Below are positions 1-6,733 of a stretch of DNA of 31,574 nucleotides, in pieces. The DNA lies in NCBI GenBank assembly GCA_955652585.1, contig CATPBF010000195.1:1-31574 (forward strand), in the 5' to 3' direction. The first letter of the stretch is position 1; every line of letters begins with the position of its first letter. Origin of the DNA: Candidatus Dormiibacterota bacterium. Its GTDB lineage: Bacteria; Chloroflexota; Dormibacteria; Dormibacterales; Dormibacteraceae. The notes under the pieces were generated by a model. The model saw nothing but the letters and a program-made list of their open reading frames with translations, searched no databases and was not told the origin of the DNA. Both the position numbers and the translations under genes were made by a program.

Positions 1-187
1 CCTTGTCTTCGTTGACGTGGACAACCTTCGCGCCGTGCTTGCCGAGCGTTGCCCCGGCGGCTTTGGCGCCGGTCCCCAGCACCACCGCCTCCACGTCGCC
101 AAGCTCCCGCGCTTTGGCCATCAGCTCCAGCGCCGTCGGCTGCAGCTTGCCCTGGCTCAGCTCCGCGTAGACCCAGATCTTCGCCAT
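1..187 (-). CDS. etfA: Electron transfer flavoprotein alpha subunit, N-terminal part
   Basis: This is the first 62 residues of the alpha subunit of electron transfer flavoprotein, the FAD-carrying partner that passes electrons from acyl-CoA dehydrogenases to the quinone pool or to other acceptors. The N-terminus (MAKIWVYAEL, then an ALELMAKARELG helix and a VVLGTGAK strand) matches the usual EtfA opening of a Rossmann-like domain. The start is the ATG at 187-185, directly abutting the etfB stop codon (TAG, 190-188), so the two subunits are almost certainly translationally coupled in a mobA-etfB-etfA transcription unit. The C-terminal FAD-binding domain lies beyond the left edge of the window. 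Confidence 0.9.
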   Translation of the reverse strand, partial: MAKIWVYAELSQGKLQPTALELMAKARELGDVEAVVLGTGAKAAGATLGKHGAKVVHVNEDK

Positions 188-946
188 CTAGACCACTTTC
201 GCTTCGCTTAGGACCTGGAGTATCCGGTCCACTGCGGTGCCGTCGAACTCGATGATCGTGCCCGCCTTGCGGACCTCGGCCTGGGCGACGCCTTCGATCG
301 TCTCAGCGGGCTCACCTCGCTCGATGTCCAAGGCGCCTAGCGCGAGCAGCTTGATCTCCTTCGACCGCGCGGCCATGATGCCTTTCAGCGACGCGTATCG
401 CGGCTCGGCGATGCCGGCAGTGACCGTAATCAGGACCGGGGTTGAAGCCTCGACGACCTGGTAGCCGTCCGCCGTCTGGCGGTGGACCCTCACCGTCGAA
501 CCGTCCACCTCGACCTTCTTCGCGATTGTCAGTTGCGGCATACCGAGCAGCTCGGCGAGCATCGGCGGCACCATCCCGGTGCTGCCGTCGTATGACTCGG
601 TCGCGCAGATGACGAGGTCGGGCTGCTCGGGCTTGATCGCGGCCGCCAGGACGCGCGCGGTGAGCAGCGCGTCGGCGCCCGCCAGCTGGGGGTCGCTGAT
701 CAGCACTCCGCGGTCAGCACCCATCGAAAGGCCTTTGCGGATTGCGTCCTTGGCGCGCTCGGGCCCCATCGAAACCAGGATCACCTCGCCGCCGTGGGCC
801 TCTTTGAGCTGTAGCCCCTCTTCGATCCCGCATTCGTCGCCGGGATCGAGGACGACCTCCCGATCGCGCGCGAGCGTGTGGTCGGGCTCGAGGACGGTGG
901 CGGAGTTCGGATCCGGAACCTGCTTGACGGTGACGACGATCTTCAC
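188..946 (-). CDS. etfB: Electron transfer flavoprotein beta subunit
   Basis: EtfB, 252 residues, the normal length of the family; with EtfA it forms the heterodimeric flavoprotein that relays electrons from flavin dehydrogenases. Visible hallmarks are the N-terminal VKIVVTVKQVPDP, the AMP-pocket region DPGDECGIEEGLQLKE, a DGSTGMVPP nucleotide-loop segment and the family signature near residues 185-205 (AEPRYASLKGIMAARSK). The start is taken as GTG at 946 because homology begins there. The frame stays open upstream to 1147, but that stretch is antisense to nothing recognisable and overlaps mobA. mobA ends 10 nt upstream and etfA starts immediately after the stop, so co-transcription is likely. 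Confidence 0.93.
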   Translation of the reverse strand: MKIVVTVKQVPDPNSATVLEPDHTLARDREVVLDPGDECGIEEGLQLKEAHGGEVILVSMGPERAKDAIRKGLSMGADRGVLISDPQLAGADALLTARVLAAAIKPEQPDLVICATESYDGSTGMVPPMLAELLGMPQLTIAKKVEVDGSTVRVHRQTADGYQVVEASTPVLITVTAGIAEPRYASLKGIMAARSKEIKLLALGALDIERGEPAETIEGVAQAEVRKAGTIIEFDGTAVDRILQVLSEAKVV

Positions 947-956
947 GTGTAGGCCA

Positions 957-1532
957 TTATCGCTGCGCCGGGAAAGCGTCATGGAATCGCTCGAAGTCCT
1001 CGGGAGTGTTGAGGCTTCGAAAGAGGTCGGGGTCGAGTCCCTCCAGCCAGGTGACATCAAGCTGAGCAGCGAGGTCCGCGGCCTTGAGGCGCCCGGCATC
1101 GAGGGCCGCAGTGACAGCCGGCAGCGCAGAGCGCCGATAGGCGGCACAGACAGGCTCTGGCTGGCCGCCCACGCGCGGCATCGCCGCGTCGCACCCGCGC
1201 GCCGCGGCGACGGCCATCTCTGCCACCTCGGGGGTCACGTACGGCATGTCGCAGGCGACCACGAATGTGACCTCGTGGCGAGCGGCGGTCAATCCCGCCT
1301 CGATGCCGGCGAGCGGACCCGCGGCGAGCTTGCGATCGAACACCAGCCGGAAGGGCACCAGCCTCTCCAGCTGCTCGGGTTCGGCGAACGAGACCACCAC
1401 CTCTGCGAACGCGGGCCCCAGGCGTTCCACCATCCAGCGCAAAAGCGTGGTCCCCCCCACCTCGAGCCAGGCCTTGGGCCGGCCCATGCGCCGGCTGTCG
1501 CCGCCAGCCAGCACCAACAGCGTCGCCTGCAT
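957..1532 (-). CDS. mobA: Molybdenum cofactor guanylyltransferase
   Basis: MobA-type nucleotidyltransferase of 191 residues. It transfers GMP from GTP to molybdopterin-Mo to give the guanine dinucleotide cofactor used by DMSO-reductase-family enzymes such as formate dehydrogenases and nitrate reductases. The N-terminus carries the GTP-binding signature LAGGDSRRMGRPK (about residues 7-19), then the AAGPLAGIEAGL segment and CDMPYV (about residue 98), the metal-binding Asp region of the family. The start is ATG 1532. The gene is divergent from the amidohydrolase with only 21 bp between starts, and it is followed by etfB after 11 bp. Members of this broad family can use CTP instead, so the guanylyl specificity is inferred from overall resemblance. 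Confidence 0.88.
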   Translation of the reverse strand: MQATLLVLAGGDSRRMGRPKAWLEVGGTTLLRWMVERLGPAFAEVVVSFAEPEQLERLVPFRLVFDRKLAAGPLAGIEAGLTAARHEVTFVVACDMPYVTPEVAEMAVAAARGCDAAMPRVGGQPEPVCAAYRRSALPAVTAALDAGRLKAADLAAQLDVTWLEGLDPDLFRSLNTPEDFERFHDAFPAQR

Positions 1533-1537
1533 GGAAC

Positions 1538-1543
1538 TATCAT
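1538..1543 (+). promoter_or_regulatory. -10 box for amidohydrolase gene
   Basis: TATCAT stands 10 nt before the GTG start at 1554, leaving a leader of only about 3 nt. No recognisable -35 lies 17 nt further upstream. The spacing matches several other genes in this window whose -10 box sits 6-10 nt from the start codon. Confidence 0.4.
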
Positions 1544-1553
1544 CGGGCCCGCC

Positions 1554-2396
1554 GTGAGAGCGATCGATTTCCACGTTCACCTGCCCACGCCGGGGTGGCT
1601 CGACGAGTCGATGAAGGGCTACGTGGAGGCTGCCGAGGCGTACTTTCGATCCAAGGTCGTGCGGCGCTCGCTGGAGGAGCTCGCCCGCGATTACGAGGAC
1701 CTGGACGTGCTGGCCGTGCTCTTGGCGTGGGACGCGGAAACCGCCACCGGCCGCCCTCGGGTGCCCAACGAGCTCGTGGCTCAAGCCTGCAAAGACCATC
1801 CGAAATCATTCACCGGATTCGGCAGCGTCGACCCGCTCAAGGGCGACCGCGCGGTCGCCGAGCTCGAGCGGATCAGCGACCTCGGCCTCAAGGGCGTCAA
1901 GCTCCACCCCTCGCTCCAGGCCTTCGCCCCCGACGACGAGGCGCACTGGCCGCTCTACGAAAAGTGCGAGGAGCTCGGCCTCATCGTGCTCTTCCACACC
2001 GGGACCAGCGGCATCGGCGCCGGCCAGCCGGGCGGGCAAGGCATCCGCCTCGACTACGCGCGCCCCATCCGCCTCGATGCCGTCGCGGCTTCCTTCCCAA
2101 ACTTGAACGTCATCGCCGCCCACTTCGGCTACCCGTGGCACACGGAGCTGCTGGCGATGGCCCTGCACAAAACGAACATCTACATCGACATCTCGGGTTG
2201 GGCCCCGCGATACATCCCAAGCGAGGTGATCCGCGACATGAAGGGCCGGCTGCAGGACCAATTCGTCTTTGGGAGCGACTACCCGTTCATCCAACCGAAG
2301 CGATGCCTGGACGAGCTGGCGACGCTGGAGATACCAGAGGCGGTGCTTCAGAAAGTGCTGATCGGCAACGGCAAACGGCTGTTGGGCCTGACTTAG
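1554..2396 (+). CDS. Amidohydrolase-family metal-dependent hydrolase (Amidohydro_2 type)
   Basis: A 280-residue TIM-barrel hydrolase or decarboxylase-like protein of the amidohydrolase superfamily, the group that includes ACMSD and lactone hydrolases. Motifs in order: HVH metal-binding pair at residues 7-9, GVKLHPS (about 116-122), LFHTGTSG (about 147), AAHFGYPW with a metal-ligand-type His near 190, and GSDYPF with the catalytic or metal Asp near 242. The substrate cannot be deduced. The start is GTG 1554, where homology begins and a -10 box lies 10 nt upstream; the longer open frame reaching 579 is antisense to mobA and etfB. The final 56 bp are repeated at 4624-4679, so the native 3' end may have been replaced by an inserted element. 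Confidence 0.88.
   Translation: MRAIDFHVHLPTPGWLDESMKGYVEAAEAYFRSKVVRRSLEELARDYEDLDVLAVLLAWDAETATGRPRVPNELVAQACKDHPKSFTGFGSVDPLKGDRAVAELERISDLGLKGVKLHPSLQAFAPDDEAHWPLYEKCEELGLIVLFHTGTSGIGAGQPGGQGIRLDYARPIRLDAVAASFPNLNVIAAHFGYPWHTELLAMALHKTNIYIDISGWAPRYIPSEVIRDMKGRLQDQFVFGSDYPFIQPKRCLDELATLEIPEAVLQKVLIGNGKRLLGLT
2341..2396 (+). repeat. Direct repeat copy 1: 3' end of amidohydrolase gene
   Basis: These 56 bp encode the last 18 residues and stop of the amidohydrolase (ending QKVLIGNGKRLLGLT). They match 4624-4679 at 50 of 56 positions by my count. Three of the six changes alter a residue (L/P, I/L, T/S). The pair brackets 2.2 kb of foreign-looking sequence, an arrangement expected of integration at a gene 3' end. 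Confidence 0.8.
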
Positions 2397-2404
2397 CCAG
2401 CGCC

Positions 2405-3376
2405 GTGGGCGAGCTCGACGGCGGCTGGCCCCATGGCAGTCAGGACCCGATCGGGCAAGCAGCCGAGTTCCTCGTCTGGGCGCCCCTGATCACACAATCG
2501 GGCGGCGGCCTGCACGTCTTCTTGCCGGTGCTCGACCGCGGCCTCGACGCGGTGATTCACCGGCTCAACGATGGCGCTTACCTCGCATTGCAGGTCAAAG
2601 GCAAAACATCCCTTCACGGCCTAGAGGCTCCGATCGCGGTGTACGAAAAGCACCTCTTCACGCCTGACCAGCTCGTCATCGGCGTGCATCTGGATGGCGA
2701 CCAATTGGGACCCTACGTGTTGGTGGCTGACGCCGCCACTTTCAAGCGAAAGGCCACGACGATGGTCGACCGCGGCCGAGTGATGCTGATCGCCGACATG
2801 CCAATACGCCCGATCCCTGGTCACAGCTGGTCGGAGGACCTGGTGCCCATTGAGAGGCTGGCTGAGCGACTGGGCGCAGCGACGCTGGCGCCAGCTCTGG
2901 CACTCGAGGCAGAGCCGGTTTCGGACGAAGACCGCGTGGTCGGATCGTGGGGTGAGCTTGAGGTGATCCGGCGACTTGCTTTTCTCGAAGACTGTGGCCT
3001 GTTCCGGCCATTTCCAGACAACGAGACGAATGAGATCCTGATCAGGCGCCTGGCGACGGGTCTCACAGTCGGGATACAGGTCAAGACGGGCCAACTGCCG
3101 GAGCCGGACGCCTATCGCAAGATCCTGATCAACAGGTCGAACTTCGTGCCCGCGCCGACCACATTTCTCGTCGCCCTTGGTTGGATAGTGCCAGAGCGCC
3201 GTTTCCACGAAACGTGCCTGGTGATTCCAAGCGAAGTCATACCCGCACTCGCATCCATCAATGGTCCGAATTACGAGCTGCATTTTCGCCCGGCCGGCAG
3301 CTCAAGGCCCAGCCGCCTCGACCGTTACAGGGTTCCTCTCGAATCAGTAGCCGAGACGGTTGCGCACCATCTCTAA
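2405..3376 (+). CDS. Protein with two tandem PD-(D/E)XK nuclease-like domains
   Basis: This is an uncharacterised 323-residue protein that I read as an internal duplication. Domain 1 (about 14-115) has GQAAEF (E21), GLDAVIHRL (D48) and LALQVKGK (Q63, K65), followed by a VIGVHL strand. Domain 2 (about 178-300) has GSWGELEV (E184), TNEILIRRL (E210) and VGIQVKTG (Q225, K227), followed by LVALGWI. In each the order Glu, acidic residue, Q-x-K fits the PD-(D/E)XK fold, with Gln replacing the second acid as in Mrr-like nucleases and DUF4365-like proteins. The start is GTG 2405, nine nt after the amidohydrolase stop; no in-frame ATG is near. The gene lies inside the repeat-bracketed insert, so a defence or mobile-element role is possible. 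DNA cleavage is inferred from motif spacing only. Confidence 0.62.
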   Translation: MGELDGGWPHGSQDPIGQAAEFLVWAPLITQSGGGLHVFLPVLDRGLDAVIHRLNDGAYLALQVKGKTSLHGLEAPIAVYEKHLFTPDQLVIGVHLDGDQLGPYVLVADAATFKRKATTMVDRGRVMLIADMPIRPIPGHSWSEDLVPIERLAERLGAATLAPALALEAEPVSDEDRVVGSWGELEVIRRLAFLEDCGLFRPFPDNETNEILIRRLATGLTVGIQVKTGQLPEPDAYRKILINRSNFVPAPTTFLVALGWIVPERRFHETCLVIPSEVIPALASINGPNYELHFRPAGSSRPSRLDRYRVPLESVAETVAHHL

Positions 3377-3389
3377 TGATCCGGACGGT

Positions 3390-3691
3390 CTACTTGTCCA
3401 GCCTGCGCCGGCGCTCCTCCAGCACCAGATCCGCAGCCGACTTGCGGGGTCCCCGTCGACGACGCATGGTGGCTTCCGCGAGATTTGCCCACTCGGCGAG
3501 GGTAAGCGGTATCGACGTCTCGTCACGCGTCTCTAGAACGGCCCCTCAGCAAGTATCGCGGCTGGGCCAGCACCCTTCTTGGATGCGAACAGGGCGCGAA
3601 CAATCCCGCGCAGCAATCCGGTTCGCGGCGGAAGCGGCGGCAGATTCGGCTCCAGTTCTCTGTCGCTACGGCGACGCCTGTCGAGCTTCAT
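3390..3691 (-). pseudogene. Small basic protein gene split by a one-base frameshift
   Basis: A 52-codon frame opens with ATG 3691 (MKLDRRRRSDRELEP) and stops at TAG 3535-3533. Just before that stop, the neighbouring frame (open from 3545 to a TAG at 3392-3390) encodes a very protein-like segment with LTLAEWANLAEATMRRRRG and a C-terminus VLEERRRRLDK, but it has no usable start codon. Adding one G to the run of four G near 3542-3545 joins both into a basic protein of about 100 residues. The split may be an assembly error, a real indel or -1 frameshifting. It follows the membrane-protein gene by 22 bp. An AGGTGGGT ribosome-site-like string (3703-3710) and a TAGAAT box precede the ATG. I recognise no family; the C-terminal half faintly resembles small DNA-binding antitoxins. 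Confidence 0.45.
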
Positions 3692-3697
3692 GAGCTA

Positions 3698-3703
3698 ATT
3701 CTA
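3698..3703 (-). promoter_or_regulatory. -10-like box before small basic ORF
   Basis: On the minus strand TAGAAT ends 6 nt before the ATG at 3691, the same arrangement as at 10527 and 30918. It overlaps the AGGTGGGT string that could instead act as a ribosome-binding site, so the two readings compete. Confidence 0.3.
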
Positions 3704-3713
3704 CCCACCTAAA

Positions 3714-4499
3714 TCAATCTGCTAACCGGTCGTGAAGGCTGACCATCACATAGTCGTTGGGCATTGTCGCCGGGTCGACCATCACAAAGCTTGCCCAAAC
3801 AAAATCCTCACAGAACCTGATTCCCCATGGCTTTCCGCTGTCCGGGCTGGAGAAGCTTGGCAGGCCCCACCAGTGTGGGAGAAATGTTCCTTGCTCGCCC
3901 TCGACTTCCCACCTTAGGGCGACCACCCCAGGTGGCGCTACTCCCGTATTGAAAGCGACTTCACTCTCGACACACTCCCCCGGCTCAAGAGTTGGATCCT
4001 TGTCAGGCTTGAAGGTCAAAACGCCGCTGTTGTCGACGTCTAACTCGCCATTGACGAGCACAAGAATGTCCTGCGCTGCGTCGCGTCTCATTACTGCCGG
4101 ATTGGTAGCTGTGGCTGGCTGCACATCGATAAGCGTGACCGTCGATCGCACTGCCTTAACCACGACAGCGCTCTCATTGGCTATGTGGCTGCGAACGAAC
4201 AAAGTTCGCCCAACAGCCGCACCGCTTGGCGTTACGCGCACCGCGGCCGCTATACGAACTGTGGCCTGACCCTCCCGCCGGCGATGGTAGAGCACAAAGA
4301 CCCAGAGACCCCCAACCACTAGTGCGACCAGCTGCAAAGCGCTGACTTGGGTCTCGGGCTTGAGGTTCCAGAAGTTCAACCATCGCGAGGATGCCCACGC
4401 CACCACATGTGGGCCGGTCGTCCAAACGATTACGACCAGGACAACAACGGTGGCAATGACAGCTACAACGCTGACTCGGACTCGATGCTTCCGGATCAT
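3714..4499 (-). CDS. Two-TM membrane protein, unknown function
   Basis: An uncharacterised 261-residue protein. Two hydrophobic segments near the N-terminus (about residues 7-28, rich in V/I, and about 50-70, LQLVALVVGGLWVFVLYH) are followed by a basic RRR stop-transfer and a soluble beta-rich domain of about 190 residues (segments such as LFVRSHIANESAVVVKAV and PGECVESEVAFN). This resembles a membrane-anchored immunoglobulin-like or substrate-sensing domain. The start is taken as ATG 4499 because AGGTGG lies 5 nt before it; an in-frame GTG at 4508 falls inside that ribosome-binding site. Base composition is visibly more A+T-rich than the flanking pilus and amidohydrolase genes. It sits in the repeat-bracketed insert and precedes the split small gene in the same direction. 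Confidence 0.7.
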   Translation of the reverse strand: MIRKHRVRVSVVAVIATVVVLVVIVWTTGPHVVAWASSRWLNFWNLKPETQVSALQLVALVVGGLWVFVLYHRRREGQATVRIAAAVRVTPSGAAVGRTLFVRSHIANESAVVVKAVRSTVTLIDVQPATATNPAVMRRDAAQDILVLVNGELDVDNSGVLTFKPDKDPTLEPGECVESEVAFNTGVAPPGVVALRWEVEGEQGTFLPHWWGLPSFSSPDSGKPWGIRFCEDFVWASFVMVDPATMPNDYVMVSLHDRLAD

Positions 4500-4623
4500 C
4501 GCCGCCACCTAATGACGCACCGCCGGTCTCGTTTTAGCCGGCGAAGCCCGTTCGCCGAGTTGCAAGACAAAGCTCCAATTCATTTCGACAATTCATCCTC
4601 AACGATGCAACCGCGTTGTCAAG
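4500..4623. other. Intergenic tail of the insert
   Basis: These 124 bp hold the upstream region of the membrane-protein gene (minus strand, AGGTGG at 4505-4510) and otherwise A+T-richer sequence with no recognisable gene. The right boundary is the start of repeat copy 2 at 4624. I see no integrase, transposase or terminal inverted repeat. Confidence 0.5.
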
Positions 4624-4679
4624 CGGTGCCTCAGAAAGTGCTGCTCGGCAACGGCAAACGGCTGCTGGGCTTGTCATAG
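4624..4679 (+). repeat. Direct repeat copy 2: orphan amidohydrolase 3' end
   Basis: This orphan 56-bp tail would encode QKVLLGNGKRLLGLS and a stop in plus frame, without any upstream amidohydrolase gene. It also forms, in antisense, the last 16 codons and stop of the TadG-like gene (4631-4679). It is probably the native end of the amidohydrolase gene, displaced when the 2.2-kb segment was inserted. Confidence 0.8.
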
Positions 4680-5080
4680 CCGGCCGTCAGTCTCGCTGAG
4701 GCACGCGCCTCTAAAAGGACTCGTCGCGTAGGCAAGAAACCCACCGGCAGCTGGACCAGCTCGCCCGCCGCGACCGTAACCTCGACGCCGCTAACCGTGA
4801 CCGAGCTCACCGATGCGGAAGGAGCCTCGGCCGCAAGCACGACCCGGGCCGCCCTTCGGGCCGCGCCGGCGTCGACGGTCATCACGCCATTCGCTCTCAA
4901 GCCCGCGGTGTCGAGCTGCTGTGCGGCCTCGATGGCAGCCGTGGCGGTCGCCTCCTGCAATGCGGAAGCGGCTGCGCCCACAGTCGTGACATCGATGGCG
5001 TAGGCCGCGAGCGGCATCAGCACGATTGCAAGCGCAACGGCGACGAAGGCCATGACCTGGCCGTGCTGCCCACGCATCAT
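4631..5080 (-). CDS. TadE/TadG-like pilus assembly protein
   Basis: A 149-residue protein of the Flp-pilus TadE/G-like group. The N-terminus (MMRGQHGQVMAFVAVALAIVL) has the short basic leader, Gly-Gln and single TM helix typical of TadG-like minor pseudopilins. The rest is Ala-rich, with a beta-rich C-terminal half. The start is ATG 5080, which overlaps the upstream stop by 4 nt (ATGA), so it is the last gene of the Tad operon. Its C-terminus (YDKPSSRLPLPSSTF) is encoded antisense to repeat copy 2, the amidohydrolase tail. This implies the two genes once overlapped tail to tail, so the C-terminal residues are probably not under TadG-specific constraint. Confidence 0.75.
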   Translation of the reverse strand: MMRGQHGQVMAFVAVALAIVLMPLAAYAIDVTTVGAAASALQEATATAAIEAAQQLDTAGLRANGVMTVDAGAARRAARVVLAAEAPSASVSSVTVSGVEVTVAAGELVQLPVGFLPTRRVLLEARASARLTAGYDKPSSRLPLPSSTF

Positions 5081-5484
5081 GCGGCCGTACCGTGCGTGCG
5101 CCACGGCTCTAGCTGAACCACCGCTTGGGCTCGCACTTGCAACCGATGCGGCAGCACCAACCCCGCCCACCCAACATCGACGAAGGCCTCAGCTGTGGCA
5201 GTCAAGCCGGCGGCGCGGGCGAAACTCCCGAAGGAAACATGGAGCGTTGCCCCGTGGAGCGGATACGCGACCACGACTTCGGCGAATCGGGCGCGTGCTG
5301 CGCGGTCCGCAGCCACCGGATCGGGCGCGCGCGCGGCGACGCTCGCGGCCGCGTGGGTCGCCGCGTCGAGACCGGCGCTGGCATCCTCGACCTGGACGAC
5401 TGCGGCCACGCCGACAGCGAGGAGGATCACGACCGGCGCGCACAGCGCCAGCTCGAGCAGCGCCTGGCCGCGGCTCAGCCTCAT
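5077..5484 (-). CDS. TadE-like minor pseudopilin
   Basis: A 135-residue TadE-like protein of a Flp/Tad pilus. The N-terminus MRLSRGQALLELALCAPVVI has the RGQALLEFAL-type signature in which a short positive leader precedes a TM helix with Glu at the +5-like position. The remainder is an Ala/Val-rich periplasmic domain. ATG 5484 overlaps the upstream gene's TGA (ATGA), and its own stop overlaps the next start. This translational coupling suggests stoichiometric production with its neighbours. It probably acts as a minor pilin or assembly scaffold in the cell envelope. Confidence 0.8.
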   Translation of the reverse strand: MRLSRGQALLELALCAPVVILLAVGVAAVVQVEDASAGLDAATHAAASVAARAPDPVAADRAARARFAEVVVAYPLHGATLHVSFGSFARAAGLTATAEAFVDVGWAGLVLPHRLQVRAQAVVQLEPWRTHGTAA

Positions 5485-5897
5485 CGCGAGAACCTCTCCT
5501 TGTCGAGGACTGCGTGGGCACGGAGAGGAAGGCCTCTACCGGGGACGATCGGGACCAGCGACGGCACCGATCCACCGATTTCAACCTCCAAGGCCGCGCC
5601 TAGATCGGTGGCGCACACCCAGAGCGCGGGCACCCGCGTCAGGTCGCGCGGGCACCATACAGACGCGGTCACGCCAACCAGGCTCGATGACAACGCACTT
5701 AGGGTCACTCCGGCTGCGACTTCGACGCCCGCGCCGGCTACCGTCCCCGCTCGCGCTCCTGCGAGCGCCGCCTCACGCGCCGCCGCGGACTCGCTTTCCC
5801 ACACGGCCATTTCCACCGCGCCTAGCACCAACAGGAGCACGATCGGCCAGGCGAGCGCGAATTCCATGAGTGCGGTCCCGCGCTCCGTACGATTCAC
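5481..5897 (-). CDS. TadE-like minor pseudopilin
   Basis: A 138-residue TadE-family protein. VNRTERGTALMEFALAWPIV at the N-terminus fits the RG-x-A-L-x-E-F-A-L signature followed by a TM helix (about 14-32). The start is GTG 5897, overlapping the tadC stop as GTGA; the open frame further upstream is antisense or out-of-frame to tadC and not coding. Two Cys residues in the C-terminal half (WCPRD and WVCATD) could form a disulfide outside the membrane. With the next two genes it forms a set of three TadE/G-like envelope proteins. Confidence 0.8.
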   Translation of the reverse strand: MNRTERGTALMEFALAWPIVLLLVLGAVEMAVWESESAAAREAALAGARAGTVAGAGVEVAAGVTLSALSSSLVGVTASVWCPRDLTRVPALWVCATDLGAALEVEIGGSVPSLVPIVPGRGLPLRAHAVLDKERFSR

Positions 5898-6733
5898 CTC
5901 AGGTTTCGCTGCAGCGCGGTGACAGCCGGGAACATGAGCACCGCCAGGAACGGGAGCAGGACGCCGACCGCCGCCGGCAGCAAGACATGGTTCAGCGCGC
6001 GGCGGCTGTGCGCGATGAGCTCGCGTCGCTGGGCACGCCTGAGGTCGATGGCCAGCGTGCGCACACCCTGGACGACGCCGGTTCCGTGTTCGCGGCTGGA
6101 CGCAAGAATGGTGGCGAGGCTGCCGATGGCTGGGATCTCGAGCCGTTCGGAGTACTCGACCAGACGCGATTCGAACGACGCTGAGCCGGTCACTTGGGAC
6201 GAGATCAGCAATCGGCGGAGGTCCGAGGCCAGCTCCCCCTGTACTTGCATGGTGACCGAGCCCAGGGCCGACAATGCGCTGCCACCGCCACCAAGCTCTA
6301 GCGTGAACAGTTCCAGCAGAGGGGCGAGCTCCCCCTCGATTCTCCGGCGCCGTCGCGCGATTGACGACCTCAATGCGAGCATGGGGAATGCGAATCCGGC
6401 AGCGATCCCTGCGGCGCAAGTGGCTGCTGCGCTGCCCGTGGACACGACCGATACCGTGCTTGCTCCGAGCATGGCCAAGCATGCCGACAGCGCGATCGCA
6501 AACACGGTGACGCGTTCTGGACTCTCACGCCAGCCTGCGCGCTCGAGGTCGTTCGCAAGCTGCGCGCGCACATCTCGCAGATGAATCGCCGGCACTATTG
6601 CCGCTCGACTCAAGCCACGCACCCGGCCGAGGGCCGCTACCCGTTGCGTCGCCCCACCGCACGCTACGTAGACCCCGGCCCCGCTCGACGCACCCGCGAC
6701 CATCGAGGCGGCGATGAACGCCACGTCAGGCAT
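5894..6733 (-). CDS. tadC: Tad pilus inner-membrane platform protein TadC
   Basis: A 279-residue type II secretion F-domain protein, the TadC half of the TadB/TadC platform that couples the TadA ATPase to pilin extrusion. Hydrophobic segments near residues 5-25, 75-115 and 255-275 flank a cytoplasmic helical T2SSF core (about 125-245: ELAPLLELFTLELGGGGS, LLISSQVTGSASFESRL, ATILASSREHGTGVV). The start is ATG 6733, overlapping the tadB stop by 8 nt; the end overlaps the following TadE start. Length and topology are normal for TadC. Confidence 0.88.
   Translation of the reverse strand: MPDVAFIAASMVAGASSGAGVYVACGGATQRVAALGRVRGLSRAAIVPAIHLRDVRAQLANDLERAGWRESPERVTVFAIALSACLAMLGASTVSVVSTGSAAATCAAGIAAGFAFPMLALRSSIARRRRRIEGELAPLLELFTLELGGGGSALSALGSVTMQVQGELASDLRRLLISSQVTGSASFESRLVEYSERLEIPAIGSLATILASSREHGTGVVQGVRTLAIDLRRAQRRELIAHSRRALNHVLLPAAVGVLLPFLAVLMFPAVTALQRNLR

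Noticed and set aside
3544..3549. Programmed -1 frameshift in the split small gene
   Set aside because: A G4 run alone, without a slippery heptamer or a clear downstream structure, is better explained by an indel or base-calling error. Kept only as an alternative.
5125..5922. Plus-strand open frames of over 180 codons within the tadE/tadE genes
   Set aside because: They lie antisense to coupled, motif-bearing pilus genes, and their composition (Arg, Pro, Ala) is typical of shadow frames.
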